Assembly (NCBI GenBank): GCA_012295275.1
Contig: CM022668.1
Coordinates: forward strand, 13,709,022 to 13,773,021
Direction: 5' to 3'
Origin: Chrysomallon squamiferum
Taxonomy: Eukaryota; Mollusca; Gastropoda; Neomphalida; Peltospiridae
Length of the DNA stretch: 64,000 bases
Positions 1 through 11,919 of this stretch are shown one piece after another (position 1 is the stretch's first letter; each line of letters opens with the position of its first letter). The notes under the pieces were generated by a model, which did no database searches, was not told the origin of the DNA, and saw only the letters and a program-made list of their open reading frames with translations. Position numbers and translations under genes: made by a program.

Positions 1-391
1 GGCATAATGTTTATTATTAGTAGTTCTACTACTACTAGCATTACTGCTACTGCTGTTGTTTCTGTTACCACTACTAGTACTATTGTATAATAATTGTTAT
101 TATTATTATTACTAATTAGTGTTATTATTATTTGTATTGGGTTTTTTACTAATTACTTTTATTATTATTACTAAATAATATCTGATAACTGGAGTGAATA
201 TTTACGTTTGCTTAATGTATAATTAACCAATATTTGTTTCTCCGTCATTTAACAATAAAAATAAGATTACTGCTTGCTGAAAATGCTGAAATTGTCTTAA
301 TATTTAAAACTGAAATATATGCTTTTGATATTTTATAATCAAAACAACTATTGATGAAAACTGGGGAAAGAGAGAAAGACAGAAAAAGGGA

Positions 392-430
<39 letters not shown>

Positions 431-455
431 CATATATATATATACACATACACAC
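392..455. repeat. (TA)n microsatellite
   Basis: An almost pure TA dinucleotide run grading into TACACA. It explains the short Ile/Tyr-rich open frame on the minus strand, which is not a gene. Confidence 0.9.
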
Positions 456-1814
456 AGATATAGATTTTTATATACTATTGGTTTATAATGTATGGTTTTG
501 TGGAATCATATGTATAGTAAAAGATCAAGCTGATAATGACAGGTAAAAGATATAACAGTTGGGTTCTCTTTTTAGTCTTCAGCAATGGATCTTTTTTCTG
601 CACCTTATCACTGACAGGAAGAACATTTGTCCACTCCTGAAAAAAAGACACAAAATTAAACTGACACTCACACAAACAAAATAAATAAATAACAGAAACA
701 GAGACAGACAAATCAGAAATGTTGATGATTTGGAAATTCATGTAACATAGTACATCCGGTATAGCACATTAATATTGCAGAATATGAAAGTATAAAATAT
801 AAAAATAAATGCTAATTATTTTATAAGTTGTAGGGTTAAATATTTATTCTTCATAAATAGTGAAATAGGATACTGTAATAAAGAAACAAGAGTACATTAA
901 TATATATGCGAATAGACAATAATAATAAAATACCTACCAGTTTAAAATATAACATGAACAATAACATATTACATATTATGTAAATTCAGAAATAAAATAT
1001 TAAAATACAATGATACAAAAGTGTAACAACGAGAACAGCAGACCAAAAACAACGCAACATCAACTAACAAGAACCAAACAAAAATTAATATATAAATATT
1101 CAAAATATAAACATCAACAATATCGTTATAGCCAAAATGTAAGAGAGTACCTTTAAACAACAAATAATTTGTCCACCTTTCATATCGATAACAACAGGAG
1201 CACAAACAACAACACCAACGACGACAACAAAAGTAGCCAAAATCCAGCAACCACGAGATTTCGAGATACCAAAAAACAACTTAAGTTCTCTCCCTTGAAT
1301 TGCAATATCCTACGCATTTAATTTCGCCCTTCTAGTGGGAGCACCCTTTTTTTATTTATGGACTGTGCGGAACAAGGCAACATTTTCTGATACAAGTATT
1401 TTATTTTGTTGATGTTGTTGTTATTATTATTATTGTTATTATTATTATTATTACTGTTCACAGTCGATTACGGACACGTCAAAGTTGTCGTACCATAACC
1501 TATATCATAATGTCATAACCTAAGATTTTGTACTGTTAGATGCATTAAATATAGTTGCAATATAAAAGAAATTACTATATTATCTTATAAACTGTAACAA
1601 GAAATTTGCTTACAAAAGCGCTGAAATCATGTACTGAATAATGAAAGTTGTGTGCTGTTTGTATTTATTCAATAATATAAAGGTATGACTAAATTATGGC
1701 TCAGCAGAAACGTTATGCTGCCGCACAAATAACATAAAATACATTTTACTTAATTATTTTATTGTGAAAAAGGAATTCGGTGCTAAAACTGTCTGGAAAC
1801 TGAATATTATACAA

Positions 1815-1816
<2 letters not shown>

Positions 1817-1886
<70 letters not shown>
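1817..1886. repeat. (CT)n microsatellite
   Basis: About 35 uninterrupted CT units followed by a short TA/TG-rich tail. Confidence 0.95.
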
Positions 1887-1888
<2 letters not shown>

Positions 1889-2039
1889 GTGTATTTATAT
1901 ATAAATGTAGGTATGTTTCTATGAATGTGTCTATATCTATATGTGTATATGTAAATATGCATATGTGTGTGAACTATGTATTATTGTAAGTTAAATAAAT
2001 CGTTGTTAAGTACTAGACATATCATAATGGAGTCATGTT

Positions 2040-3015
2040 GGGGGTTGTTCTTTGAGCCATTAATTTTATTTTATTATTATTATTAATATTTAATGGATTT
2101 TAGTATTCTTTATTGCTGTTGTTTCAATGAATTTTGGTCATAATTCTTGTTACTGTTGTCGCTGATTTGTCTTTTTATCTTTTCTGTAGTTGTTGCTGCG
2201 GTTGTGGAATTTGGTCACATTGACTGTTATTGTTGTCACTGTTGTTTTCTTATTTTTGTTATTAAAGAGAACAAAGAACTAATTAGTGAACTGACCATTA
2301 TGTTTAGATATTTGTTATATATTAATATATTATTTTATTGATTTTGTTCCTCTGTGGTTAATGTATTCCGATTTATTTATTTATTTATTTATTTATTGTT
2401 GTTGTTTTGTTTGTATTGTTCTGAGTTTTAGTTATATTAGTTATTCTTCTTGCGTTTGACACGTATTTCGGTTTATTTCTTTCTTGTTGTTGTTGTTGCT
2501 GTCGTTGTTGTTGTTGGATATTCTTATTGTACTAGTTATTCTTCTTGCTATTGTGATGTATTTCTATTTATTTATTGTTGTTGTTTCTTGTTGTTGACTC
2601 TCCAGTTGAAGCCACAACAGCACTGTCCATTTTAAGTAAGATATGGTAATACTTGGACCATTTTGAAGTTGCACAACCGTATTCTGAATAATTAGTTTGT
2701 GATGTAGAAACTATAAACCATTTATTTAGTAGTTCATAGCTGGTTTTTCTTCCGACTAGAACTTTCTATTATACTGTTACTGTATTTAATACATCTAACA
2801 ATACAGTGGCCTAAGACTGAAACTAAACGCGAACGATATTGCAATCAAGGGAGAGAATCTATGTTGTTCCTGACCCGAAGTCTGGTGAAGTTTTTTTGTT
2901 TTTTCTTCTTATCTTAGTTGTCATTTTGTTGTTGTTGTTGTTGTAATTGTTGCTACCATTTTGGCATTCTGAAATGTGTTCAAAGTATTTGTTTTTTAAA
3001 AGTGTTCTCTTATAT

Positions 3016-3051
<36 letters not shown>

Positions 3052-3250
3052 TTGTTCTTGTTGGTTGTTGTTGTTTTGCTGTTGGCCTTCAGTTCTCGTT
3101 GTCACTTTTTATGTTTTTAGTTTAATGCTTTGTTATATAAATATGAAACACATACGTGGTTTTGTTAATATATAAATATTCATTGTTCATGATATTTAGT
3201 TAACTATTATTACTGTTGTTGTTGTTGATATTGTCCGTCTCTATACATGT
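2040..3250. repeat. TTG/TTTA low-complexity tract
   Basis: T-rich DNA made of repeated TTG triplets and (TTTA)n runs, for example at 2,378-2,397 and 3,017-3,051. The open frames here are Cys/Leu/Phe/Val-rich and follow from the triplet repeats. No splice-bounded coding exon was recognised. Confidence 0.7.
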
Positions 3251-3489
3251 ATGTAATTATGTAAGCTTGTTTATTTATTACAGTAGCCTATCTCACTAGT
3301 TACATAGCATAAATATTTCCGACTAAAACTTACAAACTAATTAACATTGATTTATTGATTTATAATATAGATAGTCAAAAATATGTATATATATATATAT
3401 ATATATATAAAACTTTTCAAATCATCAACATCTCTGACCTCCATTGATGATTTGTCGGTATCTGTTTCACTCAGTTTAATTTTGATCTT

Positions 3490-3663
3490 TTATTTTTCAT
3501 TAGTGGCTTTGGTTTCAGCGATGTTATGTTGGTCTTTAAACACATTAAACAAAAACAAATAATCTTTCTCTTGACGAGAGAGTGCAGAGAAAACATCATT
3601 TGATAAAGATGGAAAAAGTGTAACCCCAATGTAAGAAAGACAATTATATGTTTCACTTGCCAT
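3490..3663 (-). CDS. Small ORF of 57 codons, unknown
   Basis: An ATG in a good context (AAAATGG) opens a 57-codon frame beginning MASETYNCLSYIG and ending in TAA. The composition is protein-like, unlike the surrounding repeat DNA, and includes SRQEKDYLFLF. It lies about 330 bases downstream of the GIMAP-1 stop on the same strand, inside the right arm of palindrome P1. A diverged, broken counterpart sits inverted near 560-660. It could be a short gene, an exon of a gene running left, or a chance frame. No family is recognised. Confidence 0.22.
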   Translation of the reverse strand: MASETYNCLSYIGVTLFPSLSNDVFSALSRQEKDYLFLFNVFKDQHNIAETKATNEK

Positions 3664-3991
3664 TTTCAGTTTAATCGTTCACTATATGTATGATTCTACA
3701 AAACTATACATTATAAAATCATAATTAGAGTAAAATCTCTGTTTCTGTCTGTATCTAGATAGCCAGCAAGCTAGATAGATAGATAGAAAGACGGATAGAT
3801 AATCTCCCTCTCCCTATTTCTTTTTTTCACCTTTTTCCATCAATTATGCATTAAGCAAACAAATATTCACTCCAGTTATCAGATGTTTCGAAATAATAAT
3901 AACAGTAATTAATAATAATAATAATAATAATAATAATTATTTCTCTTGTTCTCTTTAATAACAAAATGTTTTTGATTATTTTCTCTTGTTT

Positions 3992-5355
3992 TCATTGTTT
4001 ATCTCCAACATCTTGCTGAGGCTCGTTTACCGCAGTAAAATAATTCCATGCATGTGTAACCAATCCCCCCACAGTCTTAACTGTATTTCCAACAGCAATT
4101 CCAAAAACTAGTGATACAGCATCTCCAACAGCATTAATGATTCCACCGCCGGCTTCTGCTTCCTTTCTCACTTCATTTCTTGCCTGACTCCTATATTCAT
4201 CTTCTTTTGCCTTAATATATGCCTCTAGTTTCCTCCGTTGTTTTTCAATTTCCTCCTTGTACTTTTTCCGTGCTTTTTCAGCTTCTTCCTTTTGTTTTTC
4301 TCTTTGTTTTTCCATTTTTATTTGTATTTCTCTTTTCATTTCCTCTCGCATCAGTTTTAGTTTTTCCTCACTGCTCCGCATTTCTCTTTCTCTGTCTTCC
4401 AAACGTGTGAGTTTCAGCATTTTCTCTTCACGTTTTCTAAGTTCTTCTTCCTTCTCCTTCAATATTTTCTCTTCACGTTTTCTAAGTTCTTCTTCCTTCT
4501 CCTTCAGTATTTTCTCTTTAAGTTTTCTTATTTCTTCTTCTTTCTCCTTCAATATTTTCTCTTTATTTATTCTTTCTTCTTGTTTCTCTTTTAGTATCTT
4601 TTCGCGTTTTTCTATTTCTTTTTTTTCTATTTTTTCCATGAACTCTTTCACCATTTTTTCCCGTTCTTTTTTAAATTCTTCCTCTTTGGTTTTCAGTATT
4701 TCTCGTTCACGTTTCTGTACTTCTTTTTCTGCTGCTTCCATTAATTCAGATTTATAATATTCACCGCCATTTTCTCGCACATTGGATTTGATCATGTCAA
4801 TCAGTTTGTGAGCCATTTTTTCTTTCTTTTTCTCGTCTTTTTCGCGATTGTTGAATCCAACATATCTTCTTCCACATGCATTGATTAAAGTCTTCAGTTT
4901 TTCTGGTGCATCAGCTAGTAATTGTTCAAGATCTATTTCGTCCTCTTCGAGATCGTCAAGTCTGGTGAATAGCAGGAACAGGTAATCAAACATTTTTTTT
5001 CCAAATACTTGCTCGTAGTATTCAATTGTTTTTTGATCTTCTGGAGTAAACCTCTTTGGCTGCAGAACCATGATGAAAGCATGTGGTCCTGGAGCACTCA
5101 TCGTTATACACTGGATGATTTCTTTCGTAATCTCTCCTTGTGAACGTTCAGTGTCAAATGCTCCTGGTGTATCAGTGATAACAATATCGTAACGAAATCG
5201 AGATTTGTGTTTTACCGCGCAGGTTGAAGTAACGGATTTCAGAGAAAGTTTAGATTCAAAACGTTTCTCTCCTAGGATGGTATTTGCTGATGCACTTTTT
5301 CCTGAGCCAGTAATCCCAATCAAAACAAGCCGCAGTTCATTGTCAGTAACGGAAT
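3992..5355 (-). CDS. GIMAP-1: AIG1-type GTPase, G domain plus coiled coil exon
   Basis: A GTPase of the IMAP/AIG1 family, thought to act at intracellular membranes in immune or stress responses. The exon opens after a TTTCAG acceptor, and its first complete codons read SVTDNELRLVLIG. Counting from there: P-loop GITGSGKS at residues 13-20, DTPG (G3) near 61-64, the AIG1 conserved box [15 protein letters not shown] near 82-96, TRLD (G4) near 130-133 and NNREK (G5) near 168. A long Lys/Glu coiled coil covers about 205-400 and contains repeated 15-residue units (KILKEKEEELRKREE, DNA 4,421-4,560). A Gly/Ala/Val-rich hydrophobic tail at about 405-440 may anchor it in a membrane. The frame is intact for 453 codons to a TGA. 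The exon starts in phase 1, so upstream coding exon(s) must exist, but none was found; palindrome P2 lies immediately 5'. Confidence 0.88.
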
Positions 5356-5479
5356 CTGAAATAATATTAAATGCTGTGAATCTAGAAACGAAGACATTAT
5401 TTTATCTTCTCGTTCTTCATGTTGTTGTTAATATTAAACAATCAATATTATTATTATCATCGTCATTATGATAATTTTC

Positions 5480-5560
5480 ATTACCCGAAACACTACTACA
5501 ATTACATTACAACTAATATTATTACCATTCTCTCTACTATCACCGCCTTCCACGATTTTT
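5480..5560. repeat. Relic of the GIMAP 5' minisatellite
   Basis: Degenerate ACTACTACAATTACATTACAACT-like sequence with ATTATTACCATTCTCTCTACTA. It resembles the 22-bp repeat found 5' of the other GIMAP G-domain exons and occupies the same place relative to GIMAP-1. Confidence 0.45.
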
Positions 5561-6049
5561 TCACTAAAAAGCCGTTTTCGAAGAAATATATTTTCCTTCG
5601 AGAACAGAAGTGTCTTGTCAAATAATATATGAATTCATCATATACGCGGTGTATTGTCAGTCAGGCCTCTTTAACAAATTTGTTCCTCTCGGGAACGAAA
5701 TCATAGCTAATAGTTTGTGAAACTTTAAAATGTATTTCAGGGGTCGTTTCTACAACTCGACAGTTCTGATTACAATTTGACCCAAATCGAGGCTATCCTC
5801 GTCGCCAAACGTTTGTGTCCGCAACAACGATAAGACAGTCAGAAAATCCCAGCACAACATCAACATATCTACAGGGAAAAACGGCGAACGGAAACGAATA
5901 TAATTACTTCATTTGCAATATTATTGCAGTACATAGTATGAAAGGGGAGCGCAAAATTCGATGGATGTCGAGGCCACAAAAGTCTAAGGATAATACGACA
6001 CTGTATCTTGCAGACCTTTATATCAAACAACAGCGAACACTGTGCTGTC

Positions 6050-6440
6050 ATCTGAAAAGCTAATACTCCGCCATGATGCAATGTTCCAGCGATCACGTTG
6101 ATTACATCAGACACGTGGTGCTGCTTTGTGAGCTGAAGACAGTTTAATAGACTTCGTGGGTTGTCTGGCCCTGTATCCTGCTACTGTTGGTCATTAGGAA
6201 ATGGCTGTCCCTCGTAACCACTGTGGTTTTAAAGATGTGCTTCTGCCCCATGAACGGCGTCTAACAACACTTAAAAATTCTCTGTCCTCTCTTATTGTTC
6301 GCTGCCAGGTCTTGGACGATATTTGACATTGTTGGTAGCCCTGTCTTTGTTCAAAAGTCTTGAAATGATGGAAATTTTGCGCAAACATTGACTTACAATT
6401 TGGCTGAGGGACATGGATCAATGCCAAACTGCCGAGCCTC
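6050..6440 (-). mobile_element. Tc1-like transposase relic
   Basis: The broken minus-strand frame resembles the N-terminal helix-turn-helix half of Tc1/mariner transposases: SKTWQRTIREDREFLSVVRR corresponds to the usual RPR(K/R)TT..ED..L..L.RR region. Its far end shares CAGATGACAGC and GGAACATTGCA with the other Tc1-like relics in the window. The catalytic DDE part is absent. Confidence 0.65.
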
Positions 6441-6970
6441 TCATATTTCATTGTGGATCACGTTTACGAGTAGAACAAAAACCTCTGTCTAGTACGGTTT
6501 GTTTCGATAAGTTACAAGTAAATTCGCAACCAGATGAACATGTTTGGAAAAGTTTCATGTATTTCATTTTTAACAGTTATGACCACCCTTTCGAGCCATT
6601 GTCAAAATTTCAAATAAACCTTTGTATACTTTCTTTGTTATACAGTTTAATGCACACTTAGCGTCTCTCGTATCAAAGACGTGCATGAAGTGTTTGCCAT
6701 GTACACAGTATCAAAATTTAACACTAAAAGAAAAAAAGTCTAGTCAGCCTTCAGGATAATGTTGCACTGGTAACATAGCTTTGATCCTGAAGAAACATTT
6801 ATTTATTGCTGAGGAAAACGTATTTCTCCGATAATAGCAATGTAGGATCGACGCCTAGTTTTCTATTAACTGCTCTATTAACTAAACTTTTTCACCCCTC
6901 TGGTCGATTCACTAGTTTTGTTCGTAATCTAATTAGCCTGTTAATTTCGATTTGATGTTTTATGATAGCA
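6440..6970. repeat. Dispersed repeat family B fragment
   Basis: Shares many blocks with 14,400-14,760, 18,330-18,850, 20,820-21,190 and 56,100-56,760, including GTTTGGAAAAGTTTC, TTAGCGTCTCTCGTATCAAAG, GCATGAAG.GTTTGCC and GTAATCTAATTAG.CTGTTAA. It has no coding capacity. Family identity is unknown. Confidence 0.6.
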
Positions 6971-7009
6971 CGCATATTAAAGGTCGTCTAAACCCTGGGA
7001 GACCCGGTA

Positions 7010-7215
7010 GCACACCAATAAAAGAGGACAGAACTTTGCTAAGTGTTGTTAGACGCCGTTCATGTGACTCAACGCATCTTTAAAAGAACAGGAATAGGCT
7101 AAAAGGAACAAGCTACAGGGCCAGAAGACCCATGAAGCATATTAAACTATCTTCAGCTCACAAAGTAGCAAGACATGTCTGATTTAATCATCGTGTTCGC
7201 TGGAACATTGCATCA
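7010..7215 (+). mobile_element. Tc1-like transposase relic (inverted partner)
   Basis: Plus-strand copy of the segment seen inverted at 6,050-6,290. It shares AGAGGACAGA, TACAGGGCCAGAAGAC, CTTCAGCTCACAAAG and TTCGCTGGAACATTGCA with the relics at 10.9-11.9, 13.6-14.1 and 27.1-27.6 kb. Confidence 0.6.
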
Positions 7216-7219
7216 TTGA

Positions 7220-9150
7220 TATATCAAGAAGTGATAAGTAAATATGTAAACAAATGTACATGTTTGGAAAAGTTCCTTGTATTTCATTTATAACAATTTT
7301 GACATAGTGATAAATTAAGACTGGCGGTTTGACCCCAGCACGTTCGGTCATGATTGTGCATAAACTGACTCACAATTCCTTGTTTATATAGATGCAACAG
7401 AGTGTGACATAACAGGTATTTATACTTCGAATTCATGTGTAAGCAGAGGGTTTGATGTTAAAAATAAAATAATGATGTAATAAATATGTTATAATAAAAA
7501 CATGTATACGTACAAATCAGATACAGTATAAACATCAATACAAATACTATGAACTTTCTGTAATGGCTTTTAATATACATGAGTAATTACGTGTCTTCGA
7601 AATTGATACGTGTGTAATTCTGAAGAATAAGTTTGAAGTACAAGATTGTTAAATATCACTGCATTTGTTTGTATCTAAACACATTTATTACTTGAAATTG
7701 TTGTATTAAACTGTTAAACACAAAATAATAATAATAATAAAAATAATAATAATAAGAAGAAGAAGAAGAAGAAGAATAATGGAGAAGTTGGCCCTACTAC
7801 TAATTCATGTATTAATGTATTTTTCAAAGAGTTAACCTCTTCGTAACTGGATTACTCTCACAGCTGTCTGTTTCACTATCAGCCTTTCTATCCATATATC
7901 TATGTATCTGAAAATCTGCATATGTATATACAAAGTCATTTATATTGATCAGTATATAGAGAAACGAGATCTGAGAGTAATTTTAATTTATATAAAAAAG
8001 ACAAATAAAATTCAAGAGATAATTTATGTCATTTAAGCGTTGTGAAATATATAACTATGAGAATGAATTTAAAACTAACAGAATTTCTGGCTGCCTTGTT
8101 GTGGGTGCAGACACGGATGGCTCCGATTTGGGTCAGATGGTAATGAGAACTGTCGAGTTGTAACCAAGGGTACAAAAAAAAAAATAGGCCATAAATACAT
8201 TTTAAAGCTTTACAAACTGTAATGGTTCATCCTAATACTGTATCATAATCGGGCGCGTGTCGACATGCAAAGATCTGTTTATCTAATATAGTATTCTCTA
8301 TATAAAGCTTACGTATTGTCGTTTTATGAAAGATTTGGCAAAACACTTCTCTTCACGAAGAAAAATATACTTCTCCGAAAACATTCTTTTAGTGACAAAG
8401 TCGTTGTGTTCATATTTTCTCTCGGGACATCCCATGTAAAAATTTTTTCAAAATAATTAAGAACAGTTCTACTAATACAATTATTGAAGTTTTTTCCAAG
8501 AGTTAATTTTTTCTTAACTCGATTATTCTGCCTGTATGTCTGTGCCTCTGTTTCTCTGTCTGCCATCTAACTACCTGAAATCATCTTCATATATATACAT
8601 TTTTTAATGAAATGGATAAATACACTTTAGAAAACCAATTTCTTTCTTTATATTCTCATTTATTTTATTTTTATACAATATTTGTCATGTATTATTACAT
8701 TTACTTTTAAATTTAAGAACAATACAAAAAAAAAGAAAAAAAAAGGAATAGGGTGGTTTTCTGGGGGCTGGAACGGATTAATGATATTTCAATTAATTTT
8801 ACAACAAAAACAACAGTAGCAGTAATAATATTAATAATTGTTGTAATGACAACACTGGTAATACTACTAATAATAACTGTATAATAGCGGTTACAGAGAT
8901 AGTAGCAGTAGTAGTAATGTTAGTACTAGTAGTAGTATAAATAATAATAATAATAACAAACAGTACCCCAATCAATCATAAATATACACACGGCATATAC
9001 ATAGAAATGTATTAAACACATTGTCCAAAACCCAAATCATTACAGATTAATATTTGCAACACAATATTAAAACTGTTTAATGTTTTCTTTTGAAAAGGCT
9101 TGTTCCATAGATAAAAGGCATCTACAAAATGCACAAAAATATAAAGAATC
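7220..9150. repeat. Gene-free AT-rich stretch with microsatellites
   Basis: Contains family B fragments near 7,250-7,400, an (AAT)n/(AAG)n run at 7,725-7,778, the right arm of P2 (8,085-8,400), and A/T-rich triplet tracts at 8,800-8,960. I see no exon. Confidence 0.5.
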
Positions 9151-9229
9151 TATTAATGTGTTTGTTTCCAGACAAATAGTTAATATTCAGTTCAGTAGTT
9201 CTTTGCTTTTATTTTTTATCTCCAACATC

Positions 9230-10473
9230 TTACTGAGTCTTGTTTGCCACCAGAAAGAAAGACTTGAGTGGAGAACCCACCTTGGTAATGGTATTTTCAA
9301 TCGCATTTCCAACATTTCTCAGGAAAAATTTGTTTGTTTCTGCTTCTTTTCTAACATCAAATCTTGCCTCTCTTCTATGTTCTTTTTCTTTTGCTCTGAG
9401 TGTTTCTTCTAATTTTCTCAGTGCTTCTGTTTCACTATTCAACTGCCCAATTCTTACGTTCATCGCGGACATCTTCTTCATCATTTCCACTTCTTTGAAT
9501 GTTCTCTGTGTTTCTAATTCTATTTTCATCTGCCTAAGTTTCGCCTTCATCTCAAATATCTCCTGCTCCTTTTCCATTTCTTCCTTTCCTCTCAAAAATT
9601 CTTTCCCAAACTTCTCTTTTGTTCTTTGCATTTCTCGTTCTCTATCTTTCTCCGTCAATTGTTCCTGTAGGAGTTTTCTTATTTTCTCTTCTTTCTCTTT
9701 CAGTATTTTCTCCTCGCGTTCTTTGGCGTCTTTTCTACTTTTTTCAATTTCTTCCTTGAATTCTCTTTCAATTTTTTCTCGCTCCTTTTGTATTTCTTTT
9801 TCTTTCTTTTTCAGTATTTCTTTTTCACGCTTTTGTACTTCTTTCTCAGCTACTTTCAATAATTCCGATGTATAACATTCGCCATTATTTTCTCCCACGT
9901 TTTTTTGTATCATGTTGATCAGGTGAAGAACCATTTCTTCTTTCTTTTTCTCATCTTTTTCGCGATTGTTGAATCCGACATATCTCCGTCCACATGCATT
10001 GACTAATTTTTTAAGGTTTTCTGGTGCCTGAACTAGCAGTTCTTCCAGATTTGTTCCGTCTTCTTCAAGATCGTCTACATGGGTGAACAGCAAGAACAGG
10101 TAATCAAACAATGCTTTTCCAAATACTTGCTCGAAGTATTCAATTGTATTTTGTTCTTCCTTAGTACACCTCTTTGGCTGCAGAACCATGATGAAAGCAT
10201 GTGGTCCTGGAGCACTCATCGTTATACACTGGATGATTTCTCTCGTAATCTCTCCTTGTGAACGTTCAGTGTGGGATACTCCTGGCGTATCAACGATGAC
10301 AATATCCTGACCAAATCGAGTTTTGTGTTCTACCTTGCAGGTTGAAGTAACTGAAGAAACACTAGCTACAGAAAGAAAAAGTTTCTCTCCTAAGATGGTA
10401 TTTGCTGACGCACCTTTTCCTGAGCCAGTAATTCCAATCAAAACAAGCCGCAGTTCGTTGTTAGTCACGGAAC
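9230..10473 (-). CDS. GIMAP-2: AIG1-type GTPase, G domain plus coiled coil exon
   Basis: Intact 413-codon terminal exon after a TTTTAG acceptor, entered in phase 1. The first full codons are SVTNNELRLVLIG. P-loop reads GITGSGKG (residues 13-20 of the exon): the Ser/Thr that normally closes GxxxxGK(S/T) is Gly. DTPG, the box [20 protein letters not shown] (G4) and NNREK (G5) follow, then a Lys/Glu-rich coiled coil of about 180 residues and a short tail ending VANKTQ. Upstream exons beta (12,662-12,842) and alpha (13,181-13,230) fit it in phase: beta ends with one base, G, and this exon starts GT TCC GTG. A Tc1-like element lies in the intron between beta and this exon. Loss of the P-loop Ser may weaken magnesium and nucleotide binding (inference). 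Confidence 0.88.
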
Positions 10474-10689
10474 CTAAAAGAATATCAAATACACTTAATG
10501 TAGAATCGAAGACATTATCTTTATCTTCTAATTCTTTCTGTTATTGTTGTTTATATTGTAAATCAGTATTGTTATTAGCATTATGGTTTATCCATATATA
10601 TCTGTCAGTCTGTTTATCGGTATTATTTTCATTTTCTGGTTCTTCCTGGTGTTGTTTTTGAAACAATTAAATAATCATTATTATTATAA

Positions 10690-10795
10690 TTATGATCCTT
10701 TCCATTAATTTAACCACTACAACCACAATAGTACAGCTTTCTCAGCTGTTACTGCCTCTCAAACTAGTGTTACTATTATTACTATAACGAAGAAA
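10690..10795. repeat. Relic of the GIMAP 5' minisatellite
   Basis: Degenerate units ACTACAACCACAATA, CAGCTGTTACTGC and GTTACTATTATTACTAT, in the intron just 5' of the GIMAP-2 exon. The array continues at 12,330-12,480 on the other side of the Tc1-like insertion. Confidence 0.5.
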
Positions 10796-10869
10796 AACAT
10801 CAAAAAACACCAACGAAGCTACAACCAGTTCATAGACGTGTAATTCTGTCAATATTGTTGAGATCATGT

Positions 10870-11860
10870 TTGTATTTATTATATGTCATACTCTCAATTT
10901 GCATTGAATACTGAGTACCATAATTGTCATCACGACGTAGATTGACATAAGAAATACAGGAAAGACCCTCAGCCAAACTGGACATCAACTTGTGCGCAAT
11001 ATTTCCATTATTTCATGACTGTTGAACAAACACAGGGCTGTCAATGATGTTCATGATTGTCGAAGACATGGTGGACCCCAGAAGACAACAACAAGAGAGG
11101 ACAGAGCATTTTTGAGTAATGTTAGACGCCTTTCATGGGACACAAGCACATCTTCATTATGACGGTGGTTATCAGGCACAGTCATTCCGTATACGACCGA
11201 CAGGAATCTGCTAAAAGCAGAATGATACAGGGCCAGAAGACACATTAAGTCTGTTAAACTCTCTTCAGCTCACAAAGCAGCACAGTCGTTTCTTACTGCC
11301 TATGGTGGATGATCGAGCACGTGTCTGGAGAAAAAGTAAAATAGACCCGGCATATCCAGCATATGGGTCAGTATTTGTTATTTGGAAACGTTTCTTTGGC
11401 TTACAAGATGGACTACGTCACCATTGGTAGTAACCTTAATAAGCCTCGGTATGAACAAGAGATGCTTGAGAGAGCTGTTGTCTTCAGTTTTGATAATTGT
11501 CCTCCAGCCACAAGATCTGTCTTCATGAACTTCAACGCCACGCTCTCAGAGCACGTGCTTTTACCCATTTCTTACAACAGAAGGCTGTTGAGACTTTTTC
11601 ATGCCCAGCCACAGTCCAGACCTGAATCCCATTGAGCATCCGTGGACATTTTAGGACTCATGTTCAACTGAGACCCGCCTGTCAATGAATTAAGTGCTGC
11701 TTTACAGTGTTCTTTAAAATCAAATTCAGAGATTGAAGCGTTTTGAAGCAGCTGTTCGTGTGCAGGAATGTTACGCGAGATACAGATGGAAAGTCAATAT
11801 TTGGACTTGCCAAATATTATTCTTCATTTGCGTGAATCAGATGTGTGCATGGAACAGACT
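10870..11860 (+). mobile_element. Tc1-like transposon relic with C-terminal part
   Basis: The most complete Tc1-like relic here. The 5' part resembles the helix-turn-helix region, including AACTGGACATCAACTTGTGCGCAATATTTCC and the RPR-like block. The 3' part near 11,605-11,640 encodes the hallmark SPDLNPIEH motif in a shifted frame. Many frameshifts make it inactive. It interrupts the minisatellite in the intron upstream of the GIMAP-2 G-domain exon. Confidence 0.75.
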
Positions 11861-11919
11861 GTTAAGTCTGTGCAATAACTGTGAAATTCGTAACGTTTTT
11901 GAATGAAATTAAATCATTT

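Larger units (their letters stand above)
1..3950. repeat. Decayed palindrome P1
   Basis: The left and right halves are imperfect reverse complements. Bases 182-225 (TGATAACTGGAGTGAATATT...) match 3,840-3,882 inverted. Bases 480-530 match about 3,690-3,725 inverted, 1,280-1,310 match 2,835-2,860, and 1,525-1,550 match 2,785-2,805. The centre lies near 2.0 kb and is full of TTG and TTTA runs. The left arm runs off the window edge. GIMAP-1 starts just right of the right arm, so a mirrored GIMAP copy may lie left of the window (inference). No convincing gene is visible in this stretch apart from one tiny ORF at 3,490-3,663. Confidence 0.55.
5555..8410. repeat. Palindromic element P2
   Basis: Long imperfect inverted repeat. 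Outer arms 5,565-5,830 and 8,085-8,400 are clear reverse complements and share, for instance, CAACTCGACAGTTCT and GACCCAAATCG. Inner arms pair a Tc1-like relic at 6,050-6,290 (-) with one at 7,010-7,215 (+). The middle is a dispersed-repeat fragment. It has no intact gene and separates GIMAP-1 from GIMAP-2. Confidence 0.65.

Noticed and set aside
9240-9875. 211-codon plus-strand frame rich in Ser and Phe
   Set aside because: Antisense shadow of the Lys/Glu coiled coil of GIMAP-2; the same effect occurs at 4,257-4,757.
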